Below, piece after piece: positions 46,955 through 55,742 of a DNA stretch of 64,000 bases. This DNA is from Shewanella psychropiezotolerans (lineage in GTDB: Bacteria > Pseudomonadota > Gammaproteobacteria > Enterobacterales > Shewanellaceae). The stretch is taken from positions 3,092,001 to 3,156,000 of the forward strand of contig NZ_CP041614.1 in assembly GCF_007197555.1 (NCBI RefSeq), in the 5' to 3' direction. Position 1 is the stretch's first letter. Every line of letters begins with the position of its first letter. Position numbers and translations under genes: made by a program. The notes below the pieces were generated by a model that saw only the letters and a program-made list of their open reading frames with translations, did not search any database and had not been told where the DNA came from.

Positions 46955-47242
46955 TCAGCTCTGAATTTCATCCCATAAGTCATGCCATTCAGGATTCTGG
47001 CTTTCAATAAGATTGATTTTCCATTGCCTACACCACTTTTTAAGTTTCTTCTCACGAGTTATCGCTGAATACATAGAATCCGTAAGCTCATAGTAAACCA
47101 GCTGGGTAACATGATACTTATCAGTAAATCCAGTGGCGAGGTGCTCTCTATGTTCCCAGATGCGTTTAATCAGGTCACTAGTGACACCCACATACAAGGT
47201 ACCATTTTTTTTGCTGGCTAATATGTACACACAAGGCTGCAT
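46955..47242 (-). CDS. GIY-YIG nuclease-domain protein
   Basis: A 95-residue protein that is essentially one GIY-YIG domain: VYILASKKNGTLYVGVTSDL (the GIY and YIG strands as VYI...LYVG), the conserved Arg in WEHRE, and the metal-binding Glu in TREKKLKKW. Such solo domains (UPF0213/YhbQ-like) have poorly known roles. The gene lies inside the repeat cluster, flanked on both sides by 84-bp elements or their tails. Confidence 0.88.
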   Translation of the reverse strand: MQPCVYILASKKNGTLYVGVTSDLIKRIWEHREHLATGFTDKYHVTQLVYYELTDSMYSAITREKKLKKWCRQWKINLIESQNPEWHDLWDEIQS

Positions 47243-47320
47243 GCTCTTCGTCCATGAAGATAAATAAAATCTAATTTTAGACTAGTGAGTCACAAGGAGC
47301 AGGGATAAAAGCAGACAAGA

Positions 47321-47419
47321 ATAGATTCCGGCCTAAAAGCATGCCGGAATGACGATTGATTAAGCATGCCGGAATGACAGTCGTTAAACATGCCGGAATG
47401 ATGATTGATTAGGAATGAC
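47321..47419 (+). repeat. Second-half fragment and 24-bp tandem tail units (F)
   Basis: A second-half fragment (AGATTCCGGCCTAAAAGCAT) followed by three tandem units sharing TTAAGCATGCCGGAATGAC or variants (TTAAACATGCCGGAATGAT; TTAGGAATGAC). Confidence 0.85.
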
Positions 47420-47458
47420 AGTAGTTGAAGCCCTGCATAATAGCAGGGCATTTGTCAT

Positions 47459-48619
47459 TCAATTTCTGCCGTAGATGCGGGGGCGGGTGTAGCGGTAGAA
47501 GCCATTTTGTTCTTCTTTTGATATGGTGGAGGAATCTTGTTCGAAGTACTTCTCTCTTAGACTGCTGAGCGCGGTCTGTAATGCTTGTTGTTGATTTACG
47601 TCAGTAGCCAGTTCAGTTTTTGATTCAAGTTCTAAATCAAGTTGAGGGCCTGTGAGCGTTGCCATCATAGCTTTTCGCTCTGTCATGTAGGCGTAGCCGG
47701 TTTGCCAGTTATCTTCTTTAATTTGGTCTTGATCTGCAAGATAGGCTATTTGATCTTCATCGTATAACAGGTCTCGTCTGATGTTGTCGATTTGCGCTTG
47801 TCTGTCTTGTACGTCCATGGCTGCGAGATCGCGCTGTACGCTGCCGAATCTGAAGAAAATGTCGGCTATCATGCCCTTGCTGATGAGTAAGTTTTGTATC
47901 TCGCCGCCATAGTTATCTTCCAGGGCACTTTGTAATATCACTAGACGTTCGTTGATCTCGGTATCATCAGCAGCATCGAGTAAGGCAATGGTCTGCTGCA
48001 TGTTGGCTTCTCGTGCGGCGATGCGATCTAATTCATCGGACCAAATCAACTTGGCATTATTACCAAACAGTTGATTGCGTTTATTCCAGAGTTGACCATT
48101 TCTTTCTAAAAAGGGAAGTGTATTGAGCTCTGCCATGCTGTCGAGCAACCAGGCGTTATAGATATCCATGGTGGCGATGGCGCTTAAAATATCGTGTGCC
48201 CATGAGGGAAATACTGAAGTGATCACCTCGTTGAAGATGCTTATACCTTCATCATGGTAGTTTTCGATAACATAGGCGCGTACTTCGATTAATGACAGCT
48301 GCTTGACGATACCGGCCATGCCATTAGGGAATTCTTGTTTTAGGTTATCCGACAAGGCTTGTTTAAACTGAATCAGATTTTTATCGGCTTCAGTCATAAC
48401 TTCATCTGAGTTGCCCACTGACTTCATGGCTTGTGCTAACTTAGGTTCTGACTTTGGATCTAAATTGGCATTGTGAGTTATAACACTTGAATTATCGGCT
48501 TGCCGTTCTTGCGAGCTCCACATGTATATGGCTACACCTATGAGTGTTAACGCACTTAAGATAAGTAAAAATGTGTTTAGCTTAGATTGCTGAGTGGGTT
48601 TATCTATCGGTACTGTCAT
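47459..48619 (-). CDS. Membrane-anchored lipase-chaperone-like protein
   Basis: A 386-residue protein with an N-terminal anchor (about residues 16-33) and an otherwise helical, periplasmic body. QLWNKRNQLFGNNAKLIWSDE and repeated helix-loop elements resemble the Lif/LipB foldase family that folds secreted lipases. Length (~340-390) and topology fit. It lies 196 nt downstream of an SGNH hydrolase gene on the same strand. Classical Lif partners are alpha/beta-hydrolase lipases, so the partner here is unusual. Identification is by pattern and needs a profile search. Confidence 0.6.
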   Translation of the reverse strand: MTVPIDKPTQQSKLNTFLLILSALTLIGVAIYMWSSQERQADNSSVITHNANLDPKSEPKLAQAMKSVGNSDEVMTEADKNLIQFKQALSDNLKQEFPNGMAGIVKQLSLIEVRAYVIENYHDEGISIFNEVITSVFPSWAHDILSAIATMDIYNAWLLDSMAELNTLPFLERNGQLWNKRNQLFGNNAKLIWSDELDRIAAREANMQQTIALLDAADDTEINERLVILQSALEDNYGGEIQNLLISKGMIADIFFRFGSVQRDLAAMDVQDRQAQIDNIRRDLLYDEDQIAYLADQDQIKEDNWQTGYAYMTERKAMMATLTGPQLDLELESKTELATDVNQQQALQTALSSLREKYFEQDSSTISKEEQNGFYRYTRPRIYGRN

Positions 48620-48815
48620 AAGCTAAATGTCCTATCCATGAAGATGGCTGAACCGGGTTTATAATCGTATGAACTACTTTGTTAGTTGTCCTTAAAATAG
48701 TTCTGTAAATATTCTGAAAAATGTTGTTCGAATTGCTCTTAGAATTAGTTGAAAAGTTCGGATGAAAACAGCGCCTTAGGTCCAGTCGACTTTCATCCTA
48801 ATGTTCAGGCGCTTT

Positions 48816-49559
48816 CTATAGCAGAGGTTCTAACAGAGGCCAGATAAGCGCGGCCATCTTTTGTGAGCCAGATGTGGTTGGATGGATATTGTCGGAGATA
48901 ACATCACTGGGGACGATAACCGAGCGTGGGTCGATAAAGCTACAATTAGCAGTAGTATTGCTACAAGCCTCAGACAAACGCGTGTTGCCGTAATCAACAG
49001 CCTTGATCAGACTAGTGAGGTTACCTGTGGTGTGGTAATAACCCAGGTAGAGCACGTTTGATACGCTCTCGGTTTCCATTTGATTGAGCAAGGTCACCGC
49101 GTCAACATACACATCATCAACTAAAGAGATGCAAGAGTTGGTTAAATTTGGACGGTACCATTTAGTCTTACAACGATAGGGGTCGAATATCATGGCCGGA
49201 ATGAGGATATCGTTGCCTCCACCGTTCATGACGATAGTTTCTATGGTTGAATGATCAGCCTTAGCATCGGCATATTGTGTAATGACAGAGGTAGCCAATG
49301 CGCCACCAGCCAGTTCGGCACCACTTTGGGTATAATCTCTGAATGTCTCACCGGCATCTTGCTCCAAAAACATCTGGATCTCACCAGAAAGATCATAGAT
49401 CGAATCACCTAAGGTAATAATCTCGTTTCTTTCGGCATTCGATACATAAGGATTGCCGCTACAGCCTACAACACTGACCATGAATATTAATCCCGCCGTC
49501 AGTTTGGCGAATTGTAGTGTATTTTTTAATACGCTATTACTCTGTCTCTTGTTCATCAT
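48816..49559 (-). CDS. SGNH/GDSL-family lipoprotein hydrolase
   Basis: A 247-residue protein. A signal peptide with lipobox VVGC (Cys33) suggests an outer-membrane lipoprotein. Block I is ITLGDSIYDLS (Ser52), block III is MNGGGNDIL, and block V is DNIHPTTSG with the catalytic Asp-x2-His, so esterase/lipase/acyltransferase chemistry is likely. Two cysteines near FDPYRCKTKWY and NSCISLV and two near EACSNTTANCSF may form disulfides. ATG 49559 has GGAG upstream; a second Met follows immediately. Confidence 0.88.
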   Translation of the reverse strand: MMNKRQSNSVLKNTLQFAKLTAGLIFMVSVVGCSGNPYVSNAERNEIITLGDSIYDLSGEIQMFLEQDAGETFRDYTQSGAELAGGALATSVITQYADAKADHSTIETIVMNGGGNDILIPAMIFDPYRCKTKWYRPNLTNSCISLVDDVYVDAVTLLNQMETESVSNVLYLGYYHTTGNLTSLIKAVDYGNTRLSEACSNTTANCSFIDPRSVIVPSDVISDNIHPTTSGSQKMAALIWPLLEPLL

Positions 49560-50326
49560 TCTTCTCCATTGAATTTATTCTGAACATTCATTAGTTGAAT
49601 TGTTATCCATTTTTAATTGATAACAATTTCACAACCTAAAGCAGAGATTTAAATCGGTCAAATAGTAAAAATAGAGATTTATCTAATTTATAAAGCCTAT
49701 TTTCATCTTTTCAAACACAGCAGGTAAAAATAGTTTTTTCAGAAAAACACCAAATTTAAGCAGACAACTTCCTATCTCCATGGCGACTATTAAGCCCTTA
49801 AGTCTTTGACTCTTAGTGGGTAGCTTGAATGGAATGTCAGATAGGTAAATTATCGGAAGTAAGTTTTAAGATGTTGTTTTATCATGTAAACTTGATTAAG
49901 GAATTAAAAGGTAACAACTAGTTCAGGAAATAATCAGGGTTTAACATATAGATCCAATTCACCCAGTTTAAACGGGTCAATAAAACATTAGTGCTAAGGT
50001 TAAGTTATAAAATAATATTTATCAAAATACTGGTCAAACCACCATTAGAGTGATTACTTAAAACAGCGTGTAAACAAAATGTAGCGATTAAAAATAATTT
50101 AAAATAAATTAACCACAAACTAAAAAACATTCATTTAGTATGAAAAGCTAATTTTAAGTGGTTATTACCTAAAACAGAAAAAGATCAAAGATCGGAATAG
50201 AGTAGGGGGCTCTCATTAGTTATCCCGACCTAGGTACCATTGCCGTATTCTGACGGCTATGAAGTATGTCATCCAGGGCTAACCCCGAAAGTCCTCTATT
50301 AGTCTTTCTAGACTCGTTCTTTTGCT

Positions 50327-50410
50327 GTCTTCCCGGACTTGTTCCGGGATCCAGCTTTTATCTTTAAGTTCTAAACAATGGGTTCCGGCCAACAAGCATG
50401 CCGGAAAGAC
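50327..50410 (+). repeat. 84-bp palindromic repeat, copy G
   Basis: Starts GTCTTCCCGGACTTGTTCC, ends CATGCCGGAAAGAC. Confidence 0.92.
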
Positions 50411-50532
50411 AATATACGAGCGTACCTGAAAAACAATATACAAGGACGTCGGAATGACAGTAGTAAGCACACTGAAATGGCTGTCGTTAAGCTGCACACA
50501 GGAATGGTAGCCGTTAAGCGTGTCGGAATGGT
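50411..50532 (+). repeat. Degenerate 24-bp tandem tail array
   Basis: About five units of 23-27 nt, each ending in variants of GTCGGAATGAC, TGAAATGGC, AGGAATGGT or GTCGGAATGGT, with TCGTTAAG or CCGTTAAGCG before. They are decayed copies of the tail unit next to other 84-bp elements. Confidence 0.75.
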
Positions 50533-50553
50533 CGTACAAGCTTGTTCTTTTGC

Positions 50554-50592
50554 TGTCTTGCCGGACTTATTCCGGCATCCAGCTTTTGCCTT
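50554..50592 (+). repeat. Truncated first half of the 84-bp repeat
   Basis: GTCTTGCCGGACTTATTCC then GGCATCCAGCTTTTGCCTT; the hairpin pairs are compensated (CCGGA/TCCGG) but the second half is missing. Confidence 0.75.
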
Positions 50593-50681
50593 AACACTCA
50601 CAAGGCTTTCACCATTCGTTACAAACAGGTAACCTTGCTGTCTATCTCGAATGAATGACTCGTGAGCTCGGAAAATAGCCA

Positions 50682-52019
50682 ATGGAAACACGTTTAAGCC
50701 GGTATTTATTATTCATACTATTAATGCTAATTATCGGATTAGTCGTTGAAGAGTACGGCAAAGACGGATTGCGTATGACCACTAAAGACAAGGTCATCGA
50801 ACACTTCTTGGCTAATCGCTATAAAGCTGGGGTTATCTGCCGCGACAAAGGCTGGCAGTTTTGTCAAAACTGGGCTGAGTTACCAAGAAGCCGATTCACA
50901 CTTGGCCAGACATCCGGTAAACCTGATACGACAACAGTATCAAAGAATGGCGCTGGCACGCAGAAGCGAAATATAGAGCATAATGAGACTCTGACAACGT
51001 CAAAAAGCACGCCCAATTCAGGATTTAACACTGAACAAGAAGACACTCAATTTACTCAGGGCTACTCATTCGAGCATACAGAACAGAACTCAAACCAAAA
51101 TCAATTTAAATACAACAATATCCCAGGTTGTGCCACTTCAACCTTGAATGAAGCCGAGCAGGCCCAAAGAAAACAAAACAGAAAGCGTATCTATAGCTGG
51201 ACCGATGAAAATGGCCAGATGCACTTCACCGATGATGACAGAGAATACGCTCAACACGATATCGCTCTCACTCAATACCAAGAGCCTGAATACTCATTTG
51301 AACTCGAAGTTAACTCGACTGGTGGCAAGTTACCTCTGTACTACAAGGACAAGGTTACCGCAGCGATCAAAAAAGTGAGCGACATCTATAAAAGCTATCT
51401 TCCACACTCAGGTGTAGCACCCGTTAAAGTCAATCTTACCTTAGCTAAATCCAAAGCGAGTTATAATAATCTACAGGCTAAATACGCCCCTAATCTTGGC
51501 CCTAGCCAAGGGTTTTATGTCGCCAGACAAAATATGGCCGTGGTACACCATAAAAATGACCGCCAAGCGCATCAAACTTCGGTTCATGAATCCGTGCACG
51601 TGCTCAACGCAGGCTTATTTGGCCCTACACCGCGTTGGTTTAATGAGGGCATGGCTGAATACTTTGAAAGCATAGAGATGTCAGGCTTCTCAGCTAAAAT
51701 CCCCGTAAGAGACTGGAAGCGAACGCTTACAGGTAAACAGCTTAGTTTAAATGCGCTACTCAACTCCAAACGACAAATCTGGGCCGGAAGCCAGCAAAGC
51801 AGTATGTATGCTCAGTCGCATTCGCTTATTCATTTCTTAATGAGCAGTAAGCAGGGCAAGCAGACCATCACAGCGCTATTAGCTCACATGGTACAAACAA
51901 GATGTGAGACATCAAATCCTAAAAGCATACTCAGCCAATATCCTGGTGGTTTAAGCCCACTACAAAATGACTGGATAGATTGGATGAATAACCGTCAATA
52001 TCGTGCACACACGTTTTAG
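50682..52019 (+). CDS. DUF4124 and gluzincin-type metallopeptidase (DUF1570-like) membrane-anchored protein
   Basis: A 445-residue protein. An N-terminal anchor (about residues 7-23) precedes NRYKAGVICRDKGWQFC, then a Ser/Thr/Asn/Gln-rich linker, a DUF4124 module (RIYSWTDENGQMHFTDDD) and a peptidase-like domain with HESVHVLNAG (HExxH, zinc) and the downstream Glu in FNEGMAEYFE. It should be an extracytoplasmic zinc peptidase; its target is unknown. The Cys/Trp segment is shared with the small protein at 31854. The ribosome-binding site is weak. Confidence 0.8.
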   Translation: METRLSRYLLFILLMLIIGLVVEEYGKDGLRMTTKDKVIEHFLANRYKAGVICRDKGWQFCQNWAELPRSRFTLGQTSGKPDTTTVSKNGAGTQKRNIEHNETLTTSKSTPNSGFNTEQEDTQFTQGYSFEHTEQNSNQNQFKYNNIPGCATSTLNEAEQAQRKQNRKRIYSWTDENGQMHFTDDDREYAQHDIALTQYQEPEYSFELEVNSTGGKLPLYYKDKVTAAIKKVSDIYKSYLPHSGVAPVKVNLTLAKSKASYNNLQAKYAPNLGPSQGFYVARQNMAVVHHKNDRQAHQTSVHESVHVLNAGLFGPTPRWFNEGMAEYFESIEMSGFSAKIPVRDWKRTLTGKQLSLNALLNSKRQIWAGSQQSSMYAQSHSLIHFLMSSKQGKQTITALLAHMVQTRCETSNPKSILSQYPGGLSPLQNDWIDWMNNRQYRAHTF

Positions 52020-52029
52020 AGCGTAACCA

Positions 52030-52105
52030 GTCCCAAAAGCTGGGCCATTTATTGCCCGCTGGGCAACTTCTTGCTCAATTCTGGGCCACATATTGCCCAG
52101 TACTC
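52030..52105 (+). repeat. Two related GGGC...GCCC inverted repeats
   Basis: CTGGGCCATTTATTGCCC and CTGGGCCACATATTGCCCAG repeat about 48 nt apart. The second is a perfect 6-bp inverted repeat with an 8-nt loop. They may be a terminator or mRNA processing structure downstream of the peptidase gene; no T run follows. Confidence 0.55.
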
Positions 52106-52223
52106 ACATATTAAAAACAGAAACCTAGATAAACACTGACTTTACCGTTTTGGTGTGATTTTTGCTGTATGCGGAGAGATTTATACCTAACTCCTTAAAT
52201 GCTGTAAAAGGAAGTCACGCAGA

Positions 52224-54278
52224 ATGTCGATACGTTTAGCCACACTTGATTCATTAATGCTGCACGATGCAGTGCTCATTGAGTCTGATTTATCTAGTCT
52301 TAGTGACGGAGATTGGCAAGCCATAACCCCGTCTGGGCATTCATTGGATAAAGTGAAAACCGAACTAGAGCAGGGTGAGCTAGTGGTGCTTACTGACACT
52401 CCTAGATCGCCACTGTTTGCCATGGAGCAGGGCAAGCCAACCGCAAACTCTGGATACGGGAATGGGATCAGTGCACAAACCCTGAATCAGTTAACCCGAC
52501 GATTCGAGTCAAGGGGCAGCAGTACACTGTATAGTTTTGGTAGTGGTCGATCTTCTAGTAACAAAAACGACAATCTGGATCCTGCACCGCCGCTGGATTA
52601 TGTCGCTGACACATCTAGAGTCAGAGTGGCCGAAAACAAACCTAAACCCGCGTTAATCAGTGACGATTTTGGCAAACCACCACCTAAGCTGGAACTCGAA
52701 CTCTGTTACGACGACAGCGAAAAAACCTACGCCAGTAACGTGCCCTATAGCGTGATCTTCAGTGACCCAGCTAATACCGTCATTAAGGGCGTTCTTAATG
52801 ATAAAGGCTGGGCTATGGTCGAAGGCGGACCCAATTATCCAGCTCAGGTGATATTTGGTGATGAAGCAGACAAGGCCGAAGCAGAAAAGGCACTTGAGTC
52901 TCAATATAAGCAGTTAGACACAGCACTTAATGACGTCGCTATACAAATTGCACAGCAAACACTCGATGCCAAAGAGGTCGCCAAGAAGAAAAAGCTTTTT
53001 GAAGTGACTGAGTCATTTAAAAGCGCAGTAGATAGCAAAATTGCAGAGCTAAACGCCCAGAGTGAAGAGTTTGATAACCTCTCGTACTTAGCGCAGTCAT
53101 GGGAGCTAGCCAAATCCGCAAAAGAGGGCGCATCTAACGGGTTCACCGAATATCTGCCGGATTTAGGTGATTTCGGTAAGTTGATGGACGCTGCCGATAT
53201 AGACATCACCATGCTGATCGAAGCCATAAGCACTGGTAACATCAACGACTTAGAAGATAAACTAAAAGAGTGGAATGATAGAGGCGGGCAAGGTTTATCA
53301 CAAGCCCGTAAAACCATGGAAACGCTCATTCTATTACTCTGCGACCCGACTAGCCGTGAAATGTTAGCCAGTATACCAAAACGTATTCTGGCAGCCCTCC
53401 CTGAAGACCAAATCGCAGAGCTAACCGCATATCAAATGACCCAGATGGGGATGGATACCACTGTGGTCGTTGGCGGTACAGCTGTCGGTACTCTCGCAGG
53501 AGGTGTTGGTGGGCCCGTTGCAGCGGGAATACTCTTCACCGCGACCACAGCCCGAAAAGGCGGCAAGGCACTCGAAAGCACCATTAATATCGTCGCCGAT
53601 ATATCTAAATCGCTGAAAAAAATCAATAATCAGCATGACATGAAGCCTTATAAGAAAGAGAATGAACTACCGCTGAAGAGAGAGAAGTCATCTAAGGCTG
53701 CCGATGATGATAATAAAGCCAAGCTTATCGTCGCTCCCAGACACAAGGTCGCCTGTTTTAAAAAGAATAGCAGAGGTGATGCAACCGAATATGAGAGGCA
53801 GCTAAAAGGCCAACAAGATGGCCTTAATGATATGACTGTGCAGCAATACTTAGATAACCGTAAAGCTTATAAAGAAATAGGCCGTAAGGGGACTGGTGCA
53901 GCTCAAAAAGAAGCGAGAACTAAATTTAAAGATAAGCTAATCGAACAATATACAGATGAATTATTACTGGAAGGTGCTAACGATGAGGATATTTTAGATA
54001 AAGCAACAGAGCTTGCTTTAAAAGATATGAAGACTCTTAATGCACTGCACAATCCTGATATGATTGCTGGTGGTTTTGATGCTAAAGATGCCAAAGGAAA
54101 TGGAATAGCACTCGATCTTGGGGATGCGAGTGTCAATCAGTCCATTGGATCACAGTGGAAAACAAAGGGCGGTGAGACGTCAAGTCGAGTGGGACTAATG
54201 GATGTAGAAGCACATAAAGCTCTGGCAGAGCATGGGCCAAATACTAAGATGAACGTAGATTTACATAGGTGTAAATGA
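52224..54278 (+). CDS. Ntox15/Tde-like type VI secretion DNase effector
   Basis: A 684-residue modular toxin. The N-terminal ~150 residues are unrecognised. A small beta domain (about 155-215; PYSVIFSDPANTVIKGVLND) resembles the transthyretin-like modules found in type VI cargo. A helical region and a Gly-rich hydrophobic stretch (about 412-440, VVVGGTAVGTLAGGVGG) follow. The C-terminal ~180 residues match the Ntox15 (toxin_43) domain, with the diagnostic HxxD motif His609-Asn-Pro-Asp612 in LHNPDMIAGG and VNQSIGSQWKT near the end. Agrobacterium Tde DNases share this domain. The next gene is its immunity partner type. No vgrG or other T6SS gene is in the window. Confidence 0.85.
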   Translation: MSIRLATLDSLMLHDAVLIESDLSSLSDGDWQAITPSGHSLDKVKTELEQGELVVLTDTPRSPLFAMEQGKPTANSGYGNGISAQTLNQLTRRFESRGSSTLYSFGSGRSSSNKNDNLDPAPPLDYVADTSRVRVAENKPKPALISDDFGKPPPKLELELCYDDSEKTYASNVPYSVIFSDPANTVIKGVLNDKGWAMVEGGPNYPAQVIFGDEADKAEAEKALESQYKQLDTALNDVAIQIAQQTLDAKEVAKKKKLFEVTESFKSAVDSKIAELNAQSEEFDNLSYLAQSWELAKSAKEGASNGFTEYLPDLGDFGKLMDAADIDITMLIEAISTGNINDLEDKLKEWNDRGGQGLSQARKTMETLILLLCDPTSREMLASIPKRILAALPEDQIAELTAYQMTQMGMDTTVVVGGTAVGTLAGGVGGPVAAGILFTATTARKGGKALESTINIVADISKSLKKINNQHDMKPYKKENELPLKREKSSKAADDDNKAKLIVAPRHKVACFKKNSRGDATEYERQLKGQQDGLNDMTVQQYLDNRKAYKEIGRKGTGAAQKEARTKFKDKLIEQYTDELLLEGANDEDILDKATELALKDMKTLNALHNPDMIAGGFDAKDAKGNGIALDLGDASVNQSIGSQWKTKGGETSSRVGLMDVEAHKALAEHGPNTKMNVDLHRCK

Positions 54279-54942
54279 TGAACAAGCTATTCGATCGATT
54301 TTATAATTTTTCTAATTTTGGCCCCGCTATCCAATCTATAAAACCTACAGCTAAAGAACTTAACTTTTTCGAAGATAAGCTACCAGCTCGTTTATTAGAG
54401 TATTGGCAGGAATATGGGTTTTGTGGTTGGGGGAAGGTATCTTCTGGACAGTAAATCCAACTGACTATGATGATATTTTAGCCAAGTGGTTAAGTGATAC
54501 TCCTTTTGTTGATCAAGACAAATATTATGTTATTGGACGTAATGCATTTGGGAATTTACGAGTTTGGGGTGAACGATCAGGTTATAGTTTAGAGATATCT
54601 TCTGCTTATGGGATGCTATTTCCTACGGATAACACTGAAAAAATGAATATTCATGGCCCTGACAAAATTATGGATCTATTTTTTGCTTCAAGCCGAAAAG
54701 AAAGCATGGATATGAAAGATCTAGATGAAAATCCTCTTTTCGAACGCGCTATGGCGCTACTTGGTCCTCTAGAAGCCGATGAGATGTATGGCTTTGTTCC
54801 TGCACTTGCAATAGGTGGTGCACCTAAGCTAGAAAACCTTCAGAAAGTGAAAGTCATTGAACATCTAACATTCCTAGCTGATTTAGGGGAGAAGACTGTC
54901 ATGGCCGATATTGTCGCTATGTCGAATGCACTACACAAGTAA
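54275..54942 (+). pseudogene. Tdi-like immunity protein (GAD-like and DUF1851 domains), frameshifted
   Basis: Reading from ATG 54275 (4-nt ATGA overlap with the toxin stop) gives MMNKLFDRFYNFSNFGPAIQ ... PARLLEYWQEYGFCGWG, the GAD-like N-terminus, then stops within ~20 codons. The homologous continuation EGIFWTVNPTDYDDILAKWL ... MYGFVPALAIGG (DUF1851) is in another frame to 54942. Adding one G to the five-G run at 54429-54433 joins them into ~222 residues. Agrobacterium Tdi1 immunity proteins have this architecture. A start inside at 54403 would lack half the GAD-like domain. It is either inactivated or a homopolymer sequencing error. Confidence 0.85.
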
Positions 54943-55422
54943 AACTGGATTCCGGCCTAAAAGAATGCCGGAAAGACTGGAATAAAGGGTCTTAGACTTT
55001 CTTCTTTGTTGTCATCCCGGACTTGTTCCGGGATCCAGCTTTTATCTTTAAGCTCTAAACAGTGGGTTCCGGCCTAAAAGCATGCCGGAAAGACAGAAAT
55101 AAAGGGTCTTAGACTTTCCTCGCCACTCGACACTAGGAACTCGTACCTTCTTAGCTTCCACCTCGCAACTAGTCTTTCTCGTCTCAGCTTTCCTAGGCGA
55201 AGCCATCATCTTAGCTTCACCAGCGCAACGCCGTGTTTGCTTCTCCAGACGAAGTCGTCATCTTTGATTTTACCTCACGGCTTTATTGATCTCTTATTAA
55301 TAGTCGCTAATTATCTGGCCTTCATCGCACTAGAAGCATAGAATTCGGCCACGACTAATTCAGTTTTAGCATTTATTCTTATCTAGGAATTATTCTTACC
55401 TAGGTATAAACAGGAATGGCAA
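54943..55422. other. Repeat-filled gap
   Basis: 480 nt holding a second-half fragment, a full 84-bp element, a duplicated ~40-nt flank and GCTTC/GAAGC hairpin units (about 55190-55275). No gene. Confidence 0.75.
54949..55117 (+). repeat. 84-bp palindromic repeat, copy H, with tandemly duplicated flank
   Basis: The full element is 55011-55094 (starts GTCATCCCGGACTTGTTCC, ends CATGCCGGAAAGAC). A second-half fragment precedes it at 54949-54979. Both are followed by the same flank (AATAAAGGGTCTTAGACTTT), so a ~118-bp unit is tandemly duplicated. Confidence 0.9.
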
Positions 55423-55704
55423 ATGAGTAAGAAGCCAGATAGACAGACAGCCATGTTACTTTTGATTGAACAAGTAAAAGATGGCTTGCCCCTGTATGAA
55501 CCCGACACCTTCATCTGCGGTCCGGACGGCAGCTGCGAAGGTTGCCCCAAGAAACTCTTGGAACTGGTCGATACCGAATTGACCTATTGGGAGTCGGCCA
55601 TCGAGCGTGGTGCTATCCCTAATTTCGATGAGATCTCCCGCTTCGGCAAGCTCTGCAAGAATGTGCGCCGGGGTCTAGTGCGCAACAATATCTTGAGTGC
55701 CTAA
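55423..55704 (+). CDS. Conserved-looking Cys-containing protein of unknown function
   Basis: A 93-residue soluble protein with a good ribosome-binding site (CAGGAATGGCAA before ATG). FICGPDGSCEGCPKKLLELV has three Cys (C-x5-C-x2-C) that could bind a metal or cluster, followed by a charged helix and RRGLVRNN. The GC-rich codon use (CTC, GGC, CGC) differs from the AT-rich surroundings. No family name can be given. Confidence 0.65.
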   Translation: MSKKPDRQTAMLLLIEQVKDGLPLYEPDTFICGPDGSCEGCPKKLLELVDTELTYWESAIERGAIPNFDEISRFGKLCKNVRRGLVRNNILSA

Positions 55705-55742
55705 CTAAGCATTCGTCATCTCGGAAAGACTAAAGACTCAGT

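Larger units (their letters stand above)
49560..50681. other. 1.1-kb AT-rich gap with repeat
   Basis: The first ~740 nt are AT-rich non-coding DNA with no gene seen; GTGATTACTTAAAACAG (about 50051) and GTGGTTATTACCTAAAACAG (about 50159) are similar. The last part holds an 84-bp element (50327-50410), degenerate tail units and a truncated first half (50554-50592). Confidence 0.6.

Noticed and set aside
47321..47419. Possible CRISPR array
   Set aside because: The units are directly tandem without unique spacers and vary in sequence; no cas genes are near.
50279..50691. Minus-strand frames of 86 and 106 codons
   Set aside because: They cover the 84-bp repeat and its tails; the peptide text is the translated repeat.
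54403..54942. Immunity gene starting at 54403
   Set aside because: This start lies mid-domain; the upstream frame 54275-54430 encodes the missing GAD-like N-terminus, so a frameshift explains it better.
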